Positions 53,612 to 63,684 are shown, counted from the stretch's first letter. The stretch: 64,000 nt of DNA from Alteromonas macleodii ATCC 27126 (GCF_000172635.2 NC_018632.1:1364001-1428000), one strand, 5' to 3'. Notes: a model not told the origin generated them from the letters alone. Program-made: numbers and translations.

Positions 53612-54232
53612 ATGATTGGACGAATTCGCGGTACGTTGGCTGAGAAACAGCCTCCAGAAATTCTTGTAGATGTAGCCGGTGTTGGCTACGAAATTCACAT
53701 GCCTATGACCAGTTTCTACCAGCTTCCCGCGGTGGGTGAAGAAGTGGTGGTGTACACACACTTTGTGGTTCGTGAAGACGCCCAATTGCTGTTTGGTTTT
53801 GCTGATAAAATGGAAAGAGGGCTTTTCCGAGAATTGATCAAAGCCAATGGTGTAGGTCCAAAATTAGGCCTTGCTATTTTATCTGGAATGTCGGCAAGCC
53901 AGTTCTTGGCAAGTGTACAAAATGAAGATGTTTCTGCACTCGTCAGCTTACCGGGTATAGGTAAGAAAACCGCAGAGCGTTTAGTGGTAGAGCTTAAAGA
54001 CCGCCTAGCAAAATTTGGTAAGGCGCAGAGTATTGCTGTACCGCCCCCAAGTGGCGACTTGCTATCCACCAACACTATTGTTGCTGTAAACGACGCTCGG
54101 GAAGAAGCGCAAAGCGCGCTTATTGCACTGGGCTATAAACCTGCTCAAGCGAGCAAGCTAGTCGACAGCGTATATAAAGAGGGCATGGAAAGTGAGGCCC
54201 TTATTCGCGAATCATTAAAAGCGGCCATATAA
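53612..54232 (+). CDS. ruvA: Holliday junction DNA helicase subunit RuvA
   Basis: RuvA binds the four-way junction and recruits RuvB. The 206-residue protein starts MIGRIRGTL and has the OB domain (about 1-65), the helix-hairpin-helix pair [16 protein letters not shown] and [19 protein letters not shown], and the C-terminal RuvB-binding domain (about 155-206). It is 36 bases after ruvC. Confidence 0.97.
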   Translation: MIGRIRGTLAEKQPPEILVDVAGVGYEIHMPMTSFYQLPAVGEEVVVYTHFVVREDAQLLFGFADKMERGLFRELIKANGVGPKLGLAILSGMSASQFLASVQNEDVSALVSLPGIGKKTAERLVVELKDRLAKFGKAQSIAVPPPSGDLLSTNTIVAVNDAREEAQSALIALGYKPAQASKLVDSVYKEGMESEALIRESLKAAI

Positions 54233-54300
54233 TGGCGCTCAACGAAGACAGCGGTTCTTAGTCTGCCTGTCTTCACGTCACCGTTTAAAGTAGAACTATC

Positions 54301-55305
54301 ATGATTGAAGCCGACAGACTGATTACGCCTGAAGCCAGCACCGAAGACGAGGTCATCGACCGCGCCATTCGCCCTAAAATGCTGGAAGACTATACGGGGC
54401 AGCCTCACGTATGTGAGCAAATGGAAATTTTTATTCAAGCTGCGCGTAATCGCGACGATGCGCTAGACCATCTACTTATTTTCGGTCCGCCAGGACTGGG
54501 TAAAACCACGCTTGCGAACATTGTGGCAAATGAAATGGGCGTGAACATTAAAACCACGTCAGGCCCTGTGCTTGAGAAAGCTGGCGACTTGGCTGCACTG
54601 CTTACCAACCTTGAGCGCAATGATGTATTGTTCATAGACGAAATACATCGCTTAAGCCCAGTGGTAGAGGAAATTCTCTATCCTGCCATGGAAGACTATC
54701 AGCTTGATATTATGATAGGCGAGGGGCCTGCCGCCCGTTCAATTAAGCTAGACCTTCCTCCTTTTACGCTGGTAGGCGCTACCACCCGCGCAGGCTCGCT
54801 AACGTCGCCATTACGCGACCGTTTCGGCATTGTTCAACGCCTTGAGTTTTACAACGTAAAAGACCTTACCAGTATTGTGGCAAGAAGTGCGAGCTATCTG
54901 AATTTAGACATGAACGATGAAGGTGCGCAAGAAGTGGCTCGTCGTTCGCGTGGCACACCGCGTATTGCCAATCGTTTGTTACGCCGTGTTCGAGACTACG
55001 CAGAAATTAAAGCAGACGGCACGGTGGGGGCCGATACGGCATCGAAGGCACTGGATATGCTTGACGTTGATAAAGAAGGTTTCGATTACATGGATCGTAA
55101 ATTGCTTACTGCTATTATCGAAAAGTTTGATGGTGGGCCAGTAGGCTTAGACAATTTGGCAGCAGCCATTGGTGAAGAAAAAGAAACCATAGAAGACGTT
55201 ATTGAACCCTTCCTTATTCAGCAGGGCTTTTTACAGCGCACGCCTCGAGGCCGTATTGTGTCGCAGCGCGCTTATCTTCATTTTGGCTTCGCTCCGTCTG
55301 AATAA
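54301..55305 (+). CDS. ruvB: Holliday junction branch-migration ATPase RuvB
   Basis: RuvB is the hexameric AAA+ motor of branch migration. The 334-residue protein has Walker [13 protein letters not shown] near 60, Walker [10 protein letters not shown], sensor 1 VGATTRAG, an arginine finger in [10 protein letters not shown], and a C-terminal winged helix ([14 protein letters not shown]). Length matches E. coli RuvB (336). A terminator follows at 55347. Confidence 0.98.
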   Translation: MIEADRLITPEASTEDEVIDRAIRPKMLEDYTGQPHVCEQMEIFIQAARNRDDALDHLLIFGPPGLGKTTLANIVANEMGVNIKTTSGPVLEKAGDLAALLTNLERNDVLFIDEIHRLSPVVEEILYPAMEDYQLDIMIGEGPAARSIKLDLPPFTLVGATTRAGSLTSPLRDRFGIVQRLEFYNVKDLTSIVARSASYLNLDMNDEGAQEVARRSRGTPRIANRLLRRVRDYAEIKADGTVGADTASKALDMLDVDKEGFDYMDRKLLTAIIEKFDGGPVGLDNLAAAIGEEKETIEDVIEPFLIQQGFLQRTPRGRIVSQRAYLHFGFAPSE

Positions 55306-55346
55306 TTTACCGCCCCTTTGTAAGAAGGTACAGATTCGTTTTAAAG

Positions 55347-55373
55347 GCCTAGCAGGATTGCTGGGCTTTTTTT
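55347..55373 (+). terminator. Terminator after ruvB
   Basis: GCCTAGCA (55347-55354) pairs with TGCTGGGC (55359-55366), including one G-U pair, around GGAT and followed by seven T residues. Confidence 0.82.
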
Positions 55374-55536
55374 GGCAACACAGAAAATACAGAAGCCGTT
55401 TCAAACGCTACAAGTAAATGCTCGTATGGGGGAAGCTGTAAGTTCAGAGCATTGAGATTGGATGGCGAATTATTGCATAGCGCAAGTTAAGCATGGGCCG
55501 CCAATATTTTGGTTTGTACCGATGCTAAATTACAGG

Positions 55537-55671
55537 CAAAAAAAAAGCCCGCTCATTGAGCGGGCTAAAACAACAAGTGTTGAAGGAAATAAATCCAGGG
55601 AACTCATGTCTAACAGGAGAATAACTCTTGCATGACCGTGCTAAGCACCATCACGCTCTGTACGACTGATG
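55537..55671 (-). ncRNA. Candidate trans-acting small RNA between ruvB and ybgC
   Basis: On the minus strand a promoter with -35 TTGTAG (55700-55705), 16-base spacer and consensus -10 TATAAT (55678-55683) would start transcription near 55671. About 135 bases later a strong terminator (AGCCCGCTC/GAGCGGGCT, 55546-55554 with 55558-55566) is followed by nine U residues. No gene of reasonable size lies on this strand here. Short internal frames of about 10-13 codons exist. Promoter, short body and strong terminator in a long intergenic gap form the usual signature of an Hfq-type sRNA. I do not recognise the family. The rest of the 587-base gap (55306-55892) contains no gene. Confidence 0.68.
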
Positions 55672-55677
55672 CTGTGC

Positions 55678-55705
55678 ATTATAGGGAGAGCAGAAAAAAC
55701 TACAA
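55678..55705 (-). promoter_or_regulatory. Promoter of the candidate small RNA
   Basis: TATAAT (55678-55683) with TTGTAG (55700-55705), 16-base spacing, on the minus strand. Confidence 0.65.
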
Positions 55706-55892
55706 TTGAGTAAAATTGTTGTTTTGAATTAGAAAAACTAATGTGTTAACTGGGTGTTTAATATTGGTTTACTTTTGATTAAATGTTAGCTTTGGTGGGG
55801 CTTGTGGAGTGTTTTTGTTCTGCATTTTGTCGCGCTAATTAGTTATTTTAACTCCGCTTTGGATTATTAAATTTTTAGGTGAAGGAATAGTT

Positions 55893-56291
55893 ATGCATTT
55901 ACACCAGGTAAGAGTGTATTACGAAGATACCGACGCAGGCGGTATCGTCTATTATGCGAATTACCTAAAGTTTATGGAGCGAGCCCGTACAGAGTGGCTT
56001 CGCGAGCTAGGTTTTGAACAAGACACGCTGATGGAACAATCCATCGCTTTCGTCGTCAAACACGTTGAAATGCATAACTATGCGCCTGCACGGTTCAATC
56101 AACTGTTGAGTATTGAAACTCGCGTTGTAGAATTGAAAGGCGCTAGTATGACGTTTCAACAAATTATTAAAAATGAACAAGGCGTTACATTGGTATCGGG
56201 AGATATCAAGGTTGCCTGCGTCGATTTGGCCGTTATGAAGCCAAAAAGATTACCACGTACTTTGTTAGGGGAAATTTCGCGTGTCATCTGA
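55893..56291 (+). CDS. ybgC: Tol-Pal-associated acyl-CoA thioesterase YbgC
   Basis: The 132-residue hot-dog thioesterase starts with [26 protein letters not shown], the 4-hydroxybenzoyl-CoA thioesterase-type active-site segment. E. coli YbgC acts on short acyl-CoA or acyl-ACP and is encoded with Tol-Pal. GTGAAGGA precedes the ATG. Its TAA lies inside tolQ (an 11-base overlap), so translation is coupled. Confidence 0.93.
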   Translation: MHLHQVRVYYEDTDAGGIVYYANYLKFMERARTEWLRELGFEQDTLMEQSIAFVVKHVEMHNYAPARFNQLLSIETRVVELKGASMTFQQIIKNEQGVTLVSGDIKVACVDLAVMKPKRLPRTLLGEISRVI

Positions 56292-56970
56292 TCTCACTTT
56301 TATTGGCTTGTTTTTACAAGCGAGTTTTATTGTTCAACTAGTTATGCTTTTGTTGCTAAGCGTGTCGATAGCGTCGTGGACGTTTATCTTCCAACGTAGC
56401 AAAGCGTTGTCGGCGGCACGCAACGAAATGCGTCAGTTTGAAGATAAGTTCTGGTCAGGCGCTGACCTTAACCGTCTTTATCAAGAGCTTTCTGCCAGAA
56501 CTAACCTCACAGGCATGGGCAGCATCTTTTGCTCAGGCTTTAAAGAGTTTGTTCGCCTGCGCAAGTCTAACACCGCTACCAACGGCATAGTTGATGGTAC
56601 ATACCGTGCCATGCGCGTTTCTATGTCTCGTCAAGTCGAAGAATTAGAAAGTCGTCTACCCTTTTTAGCCACGGCGGGCTCAATTAGTCCTTACATCGGT
56701 CTATTTGGAACTGTGTGGGGGATCATGAATGCCTTCATCGCACTAGGTGAAGTGCAGCAAGCTACCCTTGCAATGGTAGCGCCGGGTATTGCAGAAGCAC
56801 TTATTGCAACTGCTATCGGCCTGTTTGCCGCTATTCCTGCGGTTATTGCCTACAACCGTTTCAGCCATCAGGTTGAGAAGCTAGAAAATAGCTACGGCAA
56901 CTTCATGGAAGAGTTCTCTGCAATCCTTCATCGCCAAGCCGTTGCTGCGCAAGCACAACAACAAGCCTAA
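56281..56970 (+). CDS. tolQ: Tol-Pal motor protein TolQ
   Basis: TolQ forms with TolR the proton channel of the Tol motor. The 229-residue protein has three transmembrane helices: [42 protein letters not shown] and [21 protein letters not shown]. Conserved Thr and Gly residues of the ExbB/MotA family are present. Its GTG start overlaps ybgC. Confidence 0.96.
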   Translation: MSSDLTFIGLFLQASFIVQLVMLLLLSVSIASWTFIFQRSKALSAARNEMRQFEDKFWSGADLNRLYQELSARTNLTGMGSIFCSGFKEFVRLRKSNTATNGIVDGTYRAMRVSMSRQVEELESRLPFLATAGSISPYIGLFGTVWGIMNAFIALGEVQQATLAMVAPGIAEALIATAIGLFAAIPAVIAYNRFSHQVEKLENSYGNFMEEFSAILHRQAVAAQAQQQA

Positions 56971-56999
56971 GCGTTTACATTCCAAACGGAGGACTTGTT

Positions 57000-57419
57000 A
57001 TGTATGTAAGAAAACGCCGCAGGCCGGTATCAGAGATAAACGTAGTGCCCTACATCGACGTGATGTTGGTGTTGCTTATTATCTTTATGGTAACGGCGCC
57101 GCTTATTTCTCAAGGGGTAAAGGTAGATTTGCCTAAAGCAAGTGCCAACCCGATAGAGCAAGAAGATACACCACCTATTATTGCGTCAGTGGATGTTAAA
57201 GGTCGCTACTTCCTTAATGTAGGCGAAGACCAGGAATCGCCAATTAGCGAAGAAGAGCTTGGCGCTATTGTAAAAGCACAATTGACCAAAGAGCCCAATA
57301 CGCCCGTAGTGGTAAAAGGCGATGGACAAGTAGCGTATAACGAAGTGATACAGCTAATGGTGTTATTACAGCAGGCGGGTGTGCCTTCAGTAGGGTTAAT
57401 GACGGATCCGGTTGAGTAA
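57000..57419 (+). CDS. tolR: Tol-Pal motor protein TolR
   Basis: The 139-residue protein has the ExbD/TolR pattern SEINVVPYIDVMLVLLIIFM. The proton-carrying aspartate of the single transmembrane helix is Asp in YIDVML (about residue 20). A periplasmic domain follows. GGAGGACTTGTT lies before the ATG. Confidence 0.96.
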   Translation: MYVRKRRRPVSEINVVPYIDVMLVLLIIFMVTAPLISQGVKVDLPKASANPIEQEDTPPIIASVDVKGRYFLNVGEDQESPISEEELGAIVKAQLTKEPNTPVVVKGDGQVAYNEVIQLMVLLQQAGVPSVGLMTDPVE

Positions 57420-57426
57420 TATAGAT

Positions 57427-58320
57427 ATGTCTAAACCTGAAGTGTCGAAAAGCACGTCAACCGCTAGCCACTCAAACAACGCGAGTAACGGTGTAAGTGG
57501 TGATAAAAAGAACGGCAAAAGTGCCAAGCAAGCCAACAGTATAAGCCCAGAACAAGTAGGCTTGTACAAGTCCATTGGTTTGCATCTTTTTATTGCTGCG
57601 CTGTTGCTAATTAGCGTCAGTTTCTCTCCTGACCCGTTGCCAAGTATGCCGTCGAATGCGCCTGTGATAGAAGCGACGTTTATTGATGCGCAAGCGATTG
57701 CGGATCAAAAAAGGGAGCAGGCACAAGCTGAAGCTCAAGCAAGAGCCGAAGAGCAAGAAAGGCAAAGAAAAGCAGAAGCCGCGGCAGAGAAAAAACGCCG
57801 GCAGCAGCTAGCAGCCAAGCGTGCGAAAGAGAAGCGTGAAGCAGAAGCGGCTGAAGCGAAACGTCAGAAAGACTTGGAGCGCTTAGCGGCGCAGAAGGAA
57901 CAAGAGCGTAAGGAGCGCGAAGCAAAAGCGAAAGCTGAGGCTGAGCGAAAGAAAAAAGAAGCAGCTGAACGCGCTGAAATGGAAAGGATCATGCAAGAGC
58001 AGCTTGCAAAAGAACAAGCTGCTCAGCAAGAACGTAGGCGAAAACAGGTACTTACTGAAGTAGAGCGTTATACCGCGCTTATTCAGCAAACCATAAAGCG
58101 CAATTTGTATTCGGACGACAGCTATCAAGGCAAAACCTGTCGATTGAATATTCGGTTAGCAACGACAGGGTTTGTTACGAGTATTCGTGTACTCGGCGGC
58201 AATGATGCGCTGTGTAGAGCGGCAGAAAGCGCGGTTCGCAGGGCCGAAAAGTTACCGGTATCTGATGCGCCAGACGTTTACGAGCAGTTAAAAGACATTA
58301 CTTTAAAAGTGGAATTATAG
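57427..58320 (+). CDS. tolA: Tol-Pal bridging protein TolA
   Basis: TolA links the TolQR motor to Pal and TolB across the periplasm. The 297-residue protein has an N-terminal transmembrane helix ([16 protein letters not shown], about residues 45-60). A long Lys/Glu/Ala-rich helix follows (about 85-215) with repeated [19 protein letters not shown] motifs. The globular C-terminal domain is about 220-297 ([14 protein letters not shown] and [13 protein letters not shown]). The ATG at 57427 is preferred to a TTG at 57412. E. coli TolA is longer (421). Confidence 0.92.
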   Translation: MSKPEVSKSTSTASHSNNASNGVSGDKKNGKSAKQANSISPEQVGLYKSIGLHLFIAALLLISVSFSPDPLPSMPSNAPVIEATFIDAQAIADQKREQAQAEAQARAEEQERQRKAEAAAEKKRRQQLAAKRAKEKREAEAAEAKRQKDLERLAAQKEQERKEREAKAKAEAERKKKEAAERAEMERIMQEQLAKEQAAQQERRRKQVLTEVERYTALIQQTIKRNLYSDDSYQGKTCRLNIRLATTGFVTSIRVLGGNDALCRAAESAVRRAEKLPVSDAPDVYEQLKDITLKVEL

Positions 58321-58324
58321 TGGT

Positions 58325-59680
58325 ATGAAAAAACTAGGTTTATGGATAGCGCTTATTACGATGGCATTCAGTGCCAAAGTGTTTGCATCCTTAGAAATTG
58401 TGATAACCGAGGGCGTAGATAGTGCACGTCCAATCGGGGTTGTGCCATTTAAATGGAAAGGTCAGGGCAGTATGCCTGGCGATATTTCTAAAGTGGTGAT
58501 GGCCGACTTAATGCGTAGTGGTAAGTTTAATCCGGTATCTGTCGACAAAATGCCACAGTATCCGGAGACAGCGGAACAAGTGTCTTTCACTGCATGGGCA
58601 ACCTTAGGTGTGGACACGGTTTTAGTAGGAAGTATTGAGCCACAAGGAGGCGACCGTTACCTTGTATCCTATGAGTTGATTGATGTACTTAAAGGGCAAG
58701 TTGACAATGGGCAAGCTAAAGTACTCAAAGACGGGAATTTGGTATCGAGTAATGATCACGTACTAGCTGCCCGTCAGGCAGTGATCAACGGCCGAGATTT
58801 TCGCCAGTATGCGCATCGAATTAGCGACATTGTGTATGAAAAATTGACCGGTGTTCGCGGTGCATTTTTAACGAAAATTGCTTACGTCATTGTTCGCGAC
58901 CGTGACACGGTAGAAAAACCTTACCAATTAGTCATTGCAGACTACGATGGTGAGAACGAAACGCGCTTGTTGTCTTCGCCAGAGCCGCTTATGTCGCCAG
59001 TGTGGTCGCCTGATGGCGAGAAGCTTGCCTACGTTAGTTTTGAAAATCGTAGACCGCAAATATTCATTCAGAATATCTACACCAGCGAGCGTACGCGCAT
59101 TACTGATTTCCCTGGAATAAATAGTAGCCCGGTGTTTTCACCAGATGGCAAGCAACTTGCAATGGTTTTATCGAAAGATGGAAACCCTGAACTCTATGTG
59201 ATGGACTTAGCGACAAAAAATCTTCGCCGAGTAACACGAAATAGAGCGATTGATACGGAGCCCGCGTGGCTACCAGACGGCAGTGGGTTAATATTTAGCT
59301 CGGAACGGGGTGGTAAACCCCAGATATATAGCGTAAATTTAAATTCTGGGAAAGTAAGGCGAGTTACCTTTGTAGGTGAACAGAACCTTGGCGGTACGAT
59401 TTCCCCAGACGGCAAGCAAATGATTATGGTAAACCAAACTAATGGGAACTATCACATTGCGAAGCAGTCTTTGGATGGTGGATCACCTCAAGTACTGACA
59501 CGGACGTACTTAGATGAATCACCAAGCGTAGCGCCGAATGGAAGCATGATTATATACAGCACCCTTCACGAGGGAACCCAAGTGTTGTCACTGGTTTCTT
59601 TAGATGGGCGTTTTAAAGCTAGGTTACCAGCAGCCAATGGGCAAGTTAAATCGCCAAGTTGGTCACCATTTTTGTTCTAA
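58325..59680 (+). CDS. tolB: Tol-Pal protein TolB
   Basis: The 451-residue periplasmic protein has a signal peptide ending VFA (about residue 21), an N-terminal domain (about 22-175) and a six-bladed beta propeller with repeats such as [32 protein letters not shown] and [16 protein letters not shown]. It binds Pal and TolA. Length is slightly longer than E. coli TolB (430). It follows tolA by a few bases. Confidence 0.97.
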   Translation: MKKLGLWIALITMAFSAKVFASLEIVITEGVDSARPIGVVPFKWKGQGSMPGDISKVVMADLMRSGKFNPVSVDKMPQYPETAEQVSFTAWATLGVDTVLVGSIEPQGGDRYLVSYELIDVLKGQVDNGQAKVLKDGNLVSSNDHVLAARQAVINGRDFRQYAHRISDIVYEKLTGVRGAFLTKIAYVIVRDRDTVEKPYQLVIADYDGENETRLLSSPEPLMSPVWSPDGEKLAYVSFENRRPQIFIQNIYTSERTRITDFPGINSSPVFSPDGKQLAMVLSKDGNPELYVMDLATKNLRRVTRNRAIDTEPAWLPDGSGLIFSSERGGKPQIYSVNLNSGKVRRVTFVGEQNLGGTISPDGKQMIMVNQTNGNYHIAKQSLDGGSPQVLTRTYLDESPSVAPNGSMIIYSTLHEGTQVLSLVSLDGRFKARLPAANGQVKSPSWSPFLF

Positions 59681-59720
59681 CAATTTAACGACTAAACAAT
59701 AAAATTTAAGGATTAGTAGG

Positions 59721-60287
59721 ATGCAAATGAATAAAGTGATGAAGAGCTTCATTATCGCATTGCCAGTAGTGACAATGATGGCATGTTCTTCAGGCCCTAG
59801 CGAAGAAGAATTGGCAGCAGAGCGTAACCGCCTTGCACAAGAACAAGCGGCTGCAGAAGCGGAAGCACGTGAAGCAGAAGCACAGCGCGTTAAAGCAGAA
59901 GCTGCACAGCGTATGAAGCGTCAAGAAGAAATGGTTCAGCAAGAAATGGAAGCGCTGAAGAACGAACAAACCGTTTACTTTGACTTTGACCGCTCAAGCA
60001 TCAAGCCAGAGTTCCAGCGTATTTTAGACAAGCACGCGGCGTTCTTGGTGAAAAACCCAAGCACTAAAGTGACTATTGAAGGTCACACTGACAGCCGTGG
60101 TACGCCTGAGTACAACATCGCGCTAGGCGAACGTCGTGCACAGTCTGTTGAAACTTACCTACTTAATGCTGGCGTAAGCAGCAGCCAAGTAACAGTAGTT
60201 TCATACGGCGAAGAAAAACCAGCAGTGATGGGGTCTACTGAGTATGCATTTGCTCAAAACCGTCGCGGAGTGGTTGTTTACCGCTAA
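59721..60287 (+). CDS. pal: Peptidoglycan-associated lipoprotein Pal
   Basis: Pal anchors the outer membrane to peptidoglycan. The 188-residue protein has a lipoprotein signal with TMMACSS, an Ala/Glu-rich helical linker (about 27-75) rich in EAE and AQR motifs, and an OmpA-like domain (VYFDFDRSSIKPEF and IEGHTDSRGTPEYNIALGERRAQ). A second ATG two codons downstream is an alternative start. Its TAA overlaps the next ATG. The alanine-rich linker is longer than in E. coli. Confidence 0.96.
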   Translation: MQMNKVMKSFIIALPVVTMMACSSGPSEEELAAERNRLAQEQAAAEAEAREAEAQRVKAEAAQRMKRQEEMVQQEMEALKNEQTVYFDFDRSSIKPEFQRILDKHAAFLVKNPSTKVTIEGHTDSRGTPEYNIALGERRAQSVETYLLNAGVSSSQVTVVSYGEEKPAVMGSTEYAFAQNRRGVVVYR

Positions 60288-61081
60288 TGACTATTCTAAC
60301 GAATAAGACATTAAAAATGGGCGTCACTTTATGTGCCGCCCTTGCTGTTTCTACCGCATTTGCGCAAGCGCCTGTGGTAGACGCCAATGGCGGCAGTGAA
60401 TTAGAGCAGCGTATTGTTGTGCTAGAGCGTATTGTTAAGAGCCGAACCGAAATGCAACACAGGCTTCAAACGCAACTAGACAACATGCAAATGGAAGTCG
60501 ACCAGCTGCGTGGTGCGGTTGAAGTTAATACCAATGAACTTCAAAAAGTACTTGAGCGTCAGCGTGAGCTTTACCTTGAAATAGATAAACGGGTGGAGGC
60601 ACTTAAGCAAAGCGGCGCGCTACAAGGTAGTGCCATGCCTAGTGCAGGTGTTGATTCGGGCTCTGTGAGCTCTCCAACAGCATCTACTCCAACGCAAGCT
60701 CCGCAAGCAGGTGAAGATGAAGCCTACGAAAATGCGGTGAATTTGATCCTTAAGTCTCGTGAGTACGATAAAGCCATTCCTGCGTTTCAATCGTTCATTT
60801 CACGCTTTCCCAACAGTGGTTACGCACCAAATGCGCACTATTGGTTAGGGCAACTGTTGTTTAATAAGCAGCAGTGGAGCGAAGCAAGTGAGCAATTTAA
60901 TATTGTAGCTAATCGCTTTACCGATTCTTCCAAGCGTCCTGATGCCTTATTAAAACTAGGTGTCATTGCCGAGCGAACGGGAGACAGTTCAACAGCGCGT
61001 CAGCTGTTCCAACAAGTTGTAAATGATTACCCTGATTCTTCGGCAAAACGCCTCGCTGAATCTCGGTTAAATAACTTGTAA
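60287..61081 (+). CDS. cpoB: Cell division coordinator CpoB (YbgF)
   Basis: CpoB coordinates PBP1B and Tol during constriction. The 264-residue periplasmic protein has a signal peptide ending AFAQ (about residue 27), an N-terminal trimerising coiled coil (about 38-110), a Ser/Pro/Thr-rich linker (about 118-145) and C-terminal TPR repeats (AYENAVNLILKSREYDKAI and YAPNAHYWLGQLLF). It is the last gene of the Tol-Pal operon and overlaps pal. Confidence 0.95.
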   Translation: MTILTNKTLKMGVTLCAALAVSTAFAQAPVVDANGGSELEQRIVVLERIVKSRTEMQHRLQTQLDNMQMEVDQLRGAVEVNTNELQKVLERQRELYLEIDKRVEALKQSGALQGSAMPSAGVDSGSVSSPTASTPTQAPQAGEDEAYENAVNLILKSREYDKAIPAFQSFISRFPNSGYAPNAHYWLGQLLFNKQQWSEASEQFNIVANRFTDSSKRPDALLKLGVIAERTGDSSTARQLFQQVVNDYPDSSAKRLAESRLNNL

Positions 61082-61086
61082 TGAAC

Positions 61087-61114
61087 AAAGCCTCTTTTAA
61101 AGAGGCTTTTTTAT
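61087..61114 (+). terminator. Terminator of the Tol-Pal operon
   Basis: AAAGCCTCTT (61087-61096) and AAGAGGCTTT (61100-61109) form a 10-bp stem with a three-base loop, followed by TTTT. Confidence 0.88.
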
Positions 61115-61304
61115 GAGTTAGAGAAAAGTTTTTTTCAAAAAATTCCATTTAGAGTGCATAAAACTTCTGCACCAAATTTCACTGTATTTCGTAGAAACCT
61201 GACTAAACTCAATTAGTACTGGTATAAATACTCAGCGATTTGTTTTCATTTTGACCGTTTAGTCGTAATTTGACAGAAAAATGAAAATAAAAGGACGTTA
61301 TGGG

Positions 61305-61341
61305 TTGCGTCGAATAAAAATCTGAGTATTATATGCCGCCG
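61305..61341 (+). promoter_or_regulatory. Promoter of the tRNA-Lys genes
   Basis: -35 TTGCGT (61305-61310) and -10 TATTAT (61327-61332) are separated by 16 bases. The GC-rich discriminator GCCGCCG (61335-61341) fits stringently controlled stable-RNA promoters. Confidence 0.55.
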
Positions 61342-61373
61342 TTGCCAAGACACAGGCAACAACAGGAAAGAAA

Positions 61374-61449
61374 GGGTCGTTAGCTCAGTTGGTAGAGCAG
61401 TTGACTTTTAATCAATTGGTCGCTGGTTCGAATCCAGCACGACCCACCA
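61374..61449 (+). tRNA. tRNA-Lys (UUU)
   Basis: The 76-base cloverleaf starts GGGTCGTTAGCTCAG and ends with encoded CCA. The acceptor stem is GGGTCGT/ACGACCC, the anticodon loop CTTTTAA with anticodon TTT at 61407-61409, and the T arm GGTTCGAATCC. It is the first of two identical copies. Confidence 0.98.
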
Positions 61450-61473
61450 CTTTCTCTCCTAGCATCAAATGAT

Positions 61474-61549
61474 GGGTCGTTAGCTCAGTTGGTAGAGCAG
61501 TTGACTTTTAATCAATTGGTCGCTGGTTCGAATCCAGCACGACCCACCA
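61474..61549 (+). tRNA. tRNA-Lys (UUU), second copy
   Basis: Base-for-base identical to the copy at 61374-61449, with the anticodon TTT at 61507-61509 and encoded CCA. A 24-base spacer separates the two, so they are probably processed from one transcript. Confidence 0.98.
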
Positions 61550-61755
61550 TCAAGTCTCAAACTCAAATATTCCTTTTTTAAATAATCTCCTCAGTACAAA
61601 ACACCAATGCTTATTGCGTTTTAAAACGCTACTCGTCTCATTTGCACTTTGATCTGGTTTACCTAACCCCATGTAGTAGAACAGGTAAGCATAACTACGA
61701 CTATTTAATTACCCTTATGTTGATTAGGTAGTGTGTAATTTTTATGACAGTTGGG

Positions 61756-61761
61756 TATAAT
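61756..61761 (+). promoter_or_regulatory. -10 element of nadA
   Basis: TATAAT (61756-61761) is a perfect -10, about 30 bases before the nadA ATG. No good -35 is seen at 16-18 bases, so the promoter is tentative. Confidence 0.4.
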
Positions 61762-61793
61762 CCGCACCCTTGTCGCAACAGAGATGTAGGTTA

Positions 61794-62849
61794 ATGTCAG
61801 TAGCATTTCGAGTGGATCAGGTAGAGTACCCGTTCCCAGCAAAACCACAGCCATTGTCAGAAGCACGTAAAGCTGAATTAAAGGCTGAGATCAAAGCTTT
61901 ACTTAAAGCCCGTAACGCTGTGCTTGTCGCACACTATTACACCGACCATGAAATTCAGGCACTCGCTGAAGAGACTGGTGGCTGCGTGGCAGACTCATTG
62001 GAAATGGCGCGCTTCGGAAGAGATGCACAAGAACAAACCTTAATTGTTGCTGGCGTTCGCTTCATGGGTGAAACGGCAAAAATTCTTAGCCCTGAAAAAA
62101 CCGTACTAATGCCAACACTTGAAGCAACGTGTTCGCTTGATATTGGTTGCCCGGTAAAAGAGTTTAGCGAATTCTGTGATCAGCACCCTGACCACACTGT
62201 AGTGGTTTACGCGAATACATCAGCGGCAGTAAAAGCGCGCGCTGACTGGGTAGTAACGTCAAGCATCGCGCTTGAAATCGTTGAGCACTTAGACAGCCAG
62301 GGCAAGAAAATCATTTGGGGCCCTGACCGACACTTAGGCTCGTACATTGCCAAGCAAACGGGTGCCGACATGCTAATGTGGCAGGGCGAGTGTATCGTTC
62401 ACGACGAGTTCTCTGCACAGAAACTAGCAGACATGAAAGCACTGTACCCAAATGCCGCGATACTGGTTCACCCTGAATCACCCGCAAGCGTGGTAGAAAT
62501 GGCAGATGCAGTTGGCTCAACCAGTCAATTGATAAAAGCCTCGCAAACCATGGATAACGACACCTTTATTGTTGCTACCGATAAAGGCATCTTTTACAAG
62601 ATGCAACAACTTACTCCAGAGAAGACGTTTATAGAGGCTCCAACGGGCGGTAACGGCGCTACGTGTAAAAGCTGTGCTCACTGTCCTTGGATGGCAATGA
62701 ACGGCTTAGAAGCGATTAAGGCGTCTTTAACGGGCGAAACTGATGGGCATGAAATCTTTGTTGATGATGAATTGCGTAAAGGTGCACTTATTCCACTTGA
62801 TCGCATGCTTAACTTCTCAGCCGAGTTAAAAGCGAAAGGCGGGCTATAA
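61794..62849 (+). CDS. nadA: Quinolinate synthase NadA
   Basis: NadA condenses iminoaspartate with dihydroxyacetone phosphate to quinolinate for NAD synthesis and carries a 4Fe-4S cluster. The start at 61794 ([11 protein letters not shown]) is preferred to an upstream in-frame start at 61770. The 351-residue protein has [49 protein letters not shown] and the C-terminal [17 protein letters not shown]. The cluster ligands are three Cys, in [14 protein letters not shown], WQGEC- and CAHC-type segments. Confidence 0.96.
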   Translation: MSVAFRVDQVEYPFPAKPQPLSEARKAELKAEIKALLKARNAVLVAHYYTDHEIQALAEETGGCVADSLEMARFGRDAQEQTLIVAGVRFMGETAKILSPEKTVLMPTLEATCSLDIGCPVKEFSEFCDQHPDHTVVVYANTSAAVKARADWVVTSSIALEIVEHLDSQGKKIIWGPDRHLGSYIAKQTGADMLMWQGECIVHDEFSAQKLADMKALYPNAAILVHPESPASVVEMADAVGSTSQLIKASQTMDNDTFIVATDKGIFYKMQQLTPEKTFIEAPTGGNGATCKSCAHCPWMAMNGLEAIKASLTGETDGHEIFVDDELRKGALIPLDRMLNFSAELKAKGGL

Positions 62850-62893
62850 GCGCACGTTTTATAAGCACTTGCTGAATATTTTCCAGCAAGTTC

Positions 62894-62931
62894 TTGATTA
62901 AGCGCGCGGCTTTACCTACTATACGCGCGCT
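62894..62931 (+). promoter_or_regulatory. Promoter of tRNA-Ser
   Basis: -35 TTGATT (62894-62899), 17-base spacer, -10 TACTAT (62917-62922). The discriminator is GC-rich. AGCGCGC (62901-62907) and GCGCGCT (62925-62931) are a perfect inverted repeat that brackets the -10. Confidence 0.6.
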
Positions 62932-62971
62932 CAAGGGTTTTCGTCGTTGAAATCTTCTTGATACAAAATTT

Positions 62972-63062
62972 GGAGAGATGGCTGAGTGGCTGAAGGCGCA
63001 CGCCTGGAAAGTGTGTATACGTTTATAGCGTATCGAGGGTTCGAATCCCTCTCTCTCCGCCA
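62972..63062 (+). tRNA. tRNA-Ser (GGA)
   Basis: The 91-base gene has the long variable arm of a class II tRNA. The acceptor stem is GGAGAGA with TCTCTCC, the anticodon GGA is at 63006-63008 in loop CTGGAAA, the T arm is GGTTCGAATCC, and CCA is encoded. Confidence 0.96.
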
Positions 63063-63071
63063 AATACTGAG

Positions 63072-63097
63072 AACCGGCTTTAGGCCGGTTTTTTTGT
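63072..63097 (+). terminator. Terminator after tRNA-Ser
   Basis: AACCGGC (63072-63078) and GCCGGTT (63084-63090) form a 7-bp stem with a short loop, followed by a run of T. Confidence 0.85.
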
Positions 63098-63144
63098 GCC
63101 TGCCGATCAGCGCTGGATGATGCGCGGATACTTTTCGCTTACGT

Positions 63145-63178
63145 AAAAAGAAACCCGCTATGAAGCGGGTTTCTTTTT
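63145..63178. terminator. Bidirectional terminator before the 144-residue gene
   Basis: AAAAAGAAACCCGC (63145-63158) and GCGGGTTTCTTTTT (63165-63178) form a 14-bp stem with a six-base loop. A and T tracts flank it on both sides, so it can terminate the minus-strand gene at 63250 and read-through from the tRNA side. Confidence 0.85.
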
Positions 63179-63249
63179 AAACGCGATTGTTGCGACGCTG
63201 GTATGCTAAAGCTAATGGCTTTTCACCTGTGATGTCGCGCCGCTGCTAA

Positions 63250-63684
63250 TTACTTCGCAATTTGCTGGTGAAGCTTGATTAGGTCAGGAAGCTTTTTCGC
63301 GTAAATCGCTTTCTTTGTACCTGGGTGAAGTAATTGGCTCACGAACGTGCGTAGGAAGCCAAGTACAAACGTTTGAACGCGATCAGCGTCTGCATCACTT
63401 GGGTTAGCAATAAGCTTGTCTGTCTCCGCTTGTACTTTATGTACAATCGGGTCCATGGTGTCTTTTCCAGAAACTAGGTCATTACCAGTCACAACGCCTT
63501 TGCCAAGCAAGTCTCTAACTGCTGAGTATAAATCAGCAGAAACAGCGTTAGACTGTCCCCAGTTCGCAATGTTGAATTCTTCAGCAATCTTATCTAGATC
63601 AGCAGTTGGGTCGTTCGACTTCAATAGGCTGTCGATAAGTTTATGGGCTTCAGTTTGTTTTACGGGTGTTGATAATTCTGACAT
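63250..63684 (-). CDS. Hypothetical helical protein, 144 aa
   Basis: I do not recognise this protein. It is soluble and helical: MSELSTPVKQTEAHKLIDSLL at the start, then DPTADLDKIAEEFNIANWGQ, and a C-terminal half with LGFLRTFVSQLLHPGTKKAIYA. No signal peptide or membrane helix is seen. The 5' region (63685-63906) holds no other gene. A strong bidirectional terminator follows the stop codon. Possible roles cannot be inferred from the sequence. Confidence 0.6.
   Translation of the reverse strand: MSELSTPVKQTEAHKLIDSLLKSNDPTADLDKIAEEFNIANWGQSNAVSADLYSAVRDLLGKGVVTGNDLVSGKDTMDPIVHKVQAETDKLIANPSDADADRVQTFVLGFLRTFVSQLLHPGTKKAIYAKKLPDLIKLHQQIAK

Noticed and set aside
57680..58128. Long antisense open frames over tolA
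   Set aside because: Low-complexity Lys/Glu/Ala codons of tolA leave the opposite strand open; compositional artefact.
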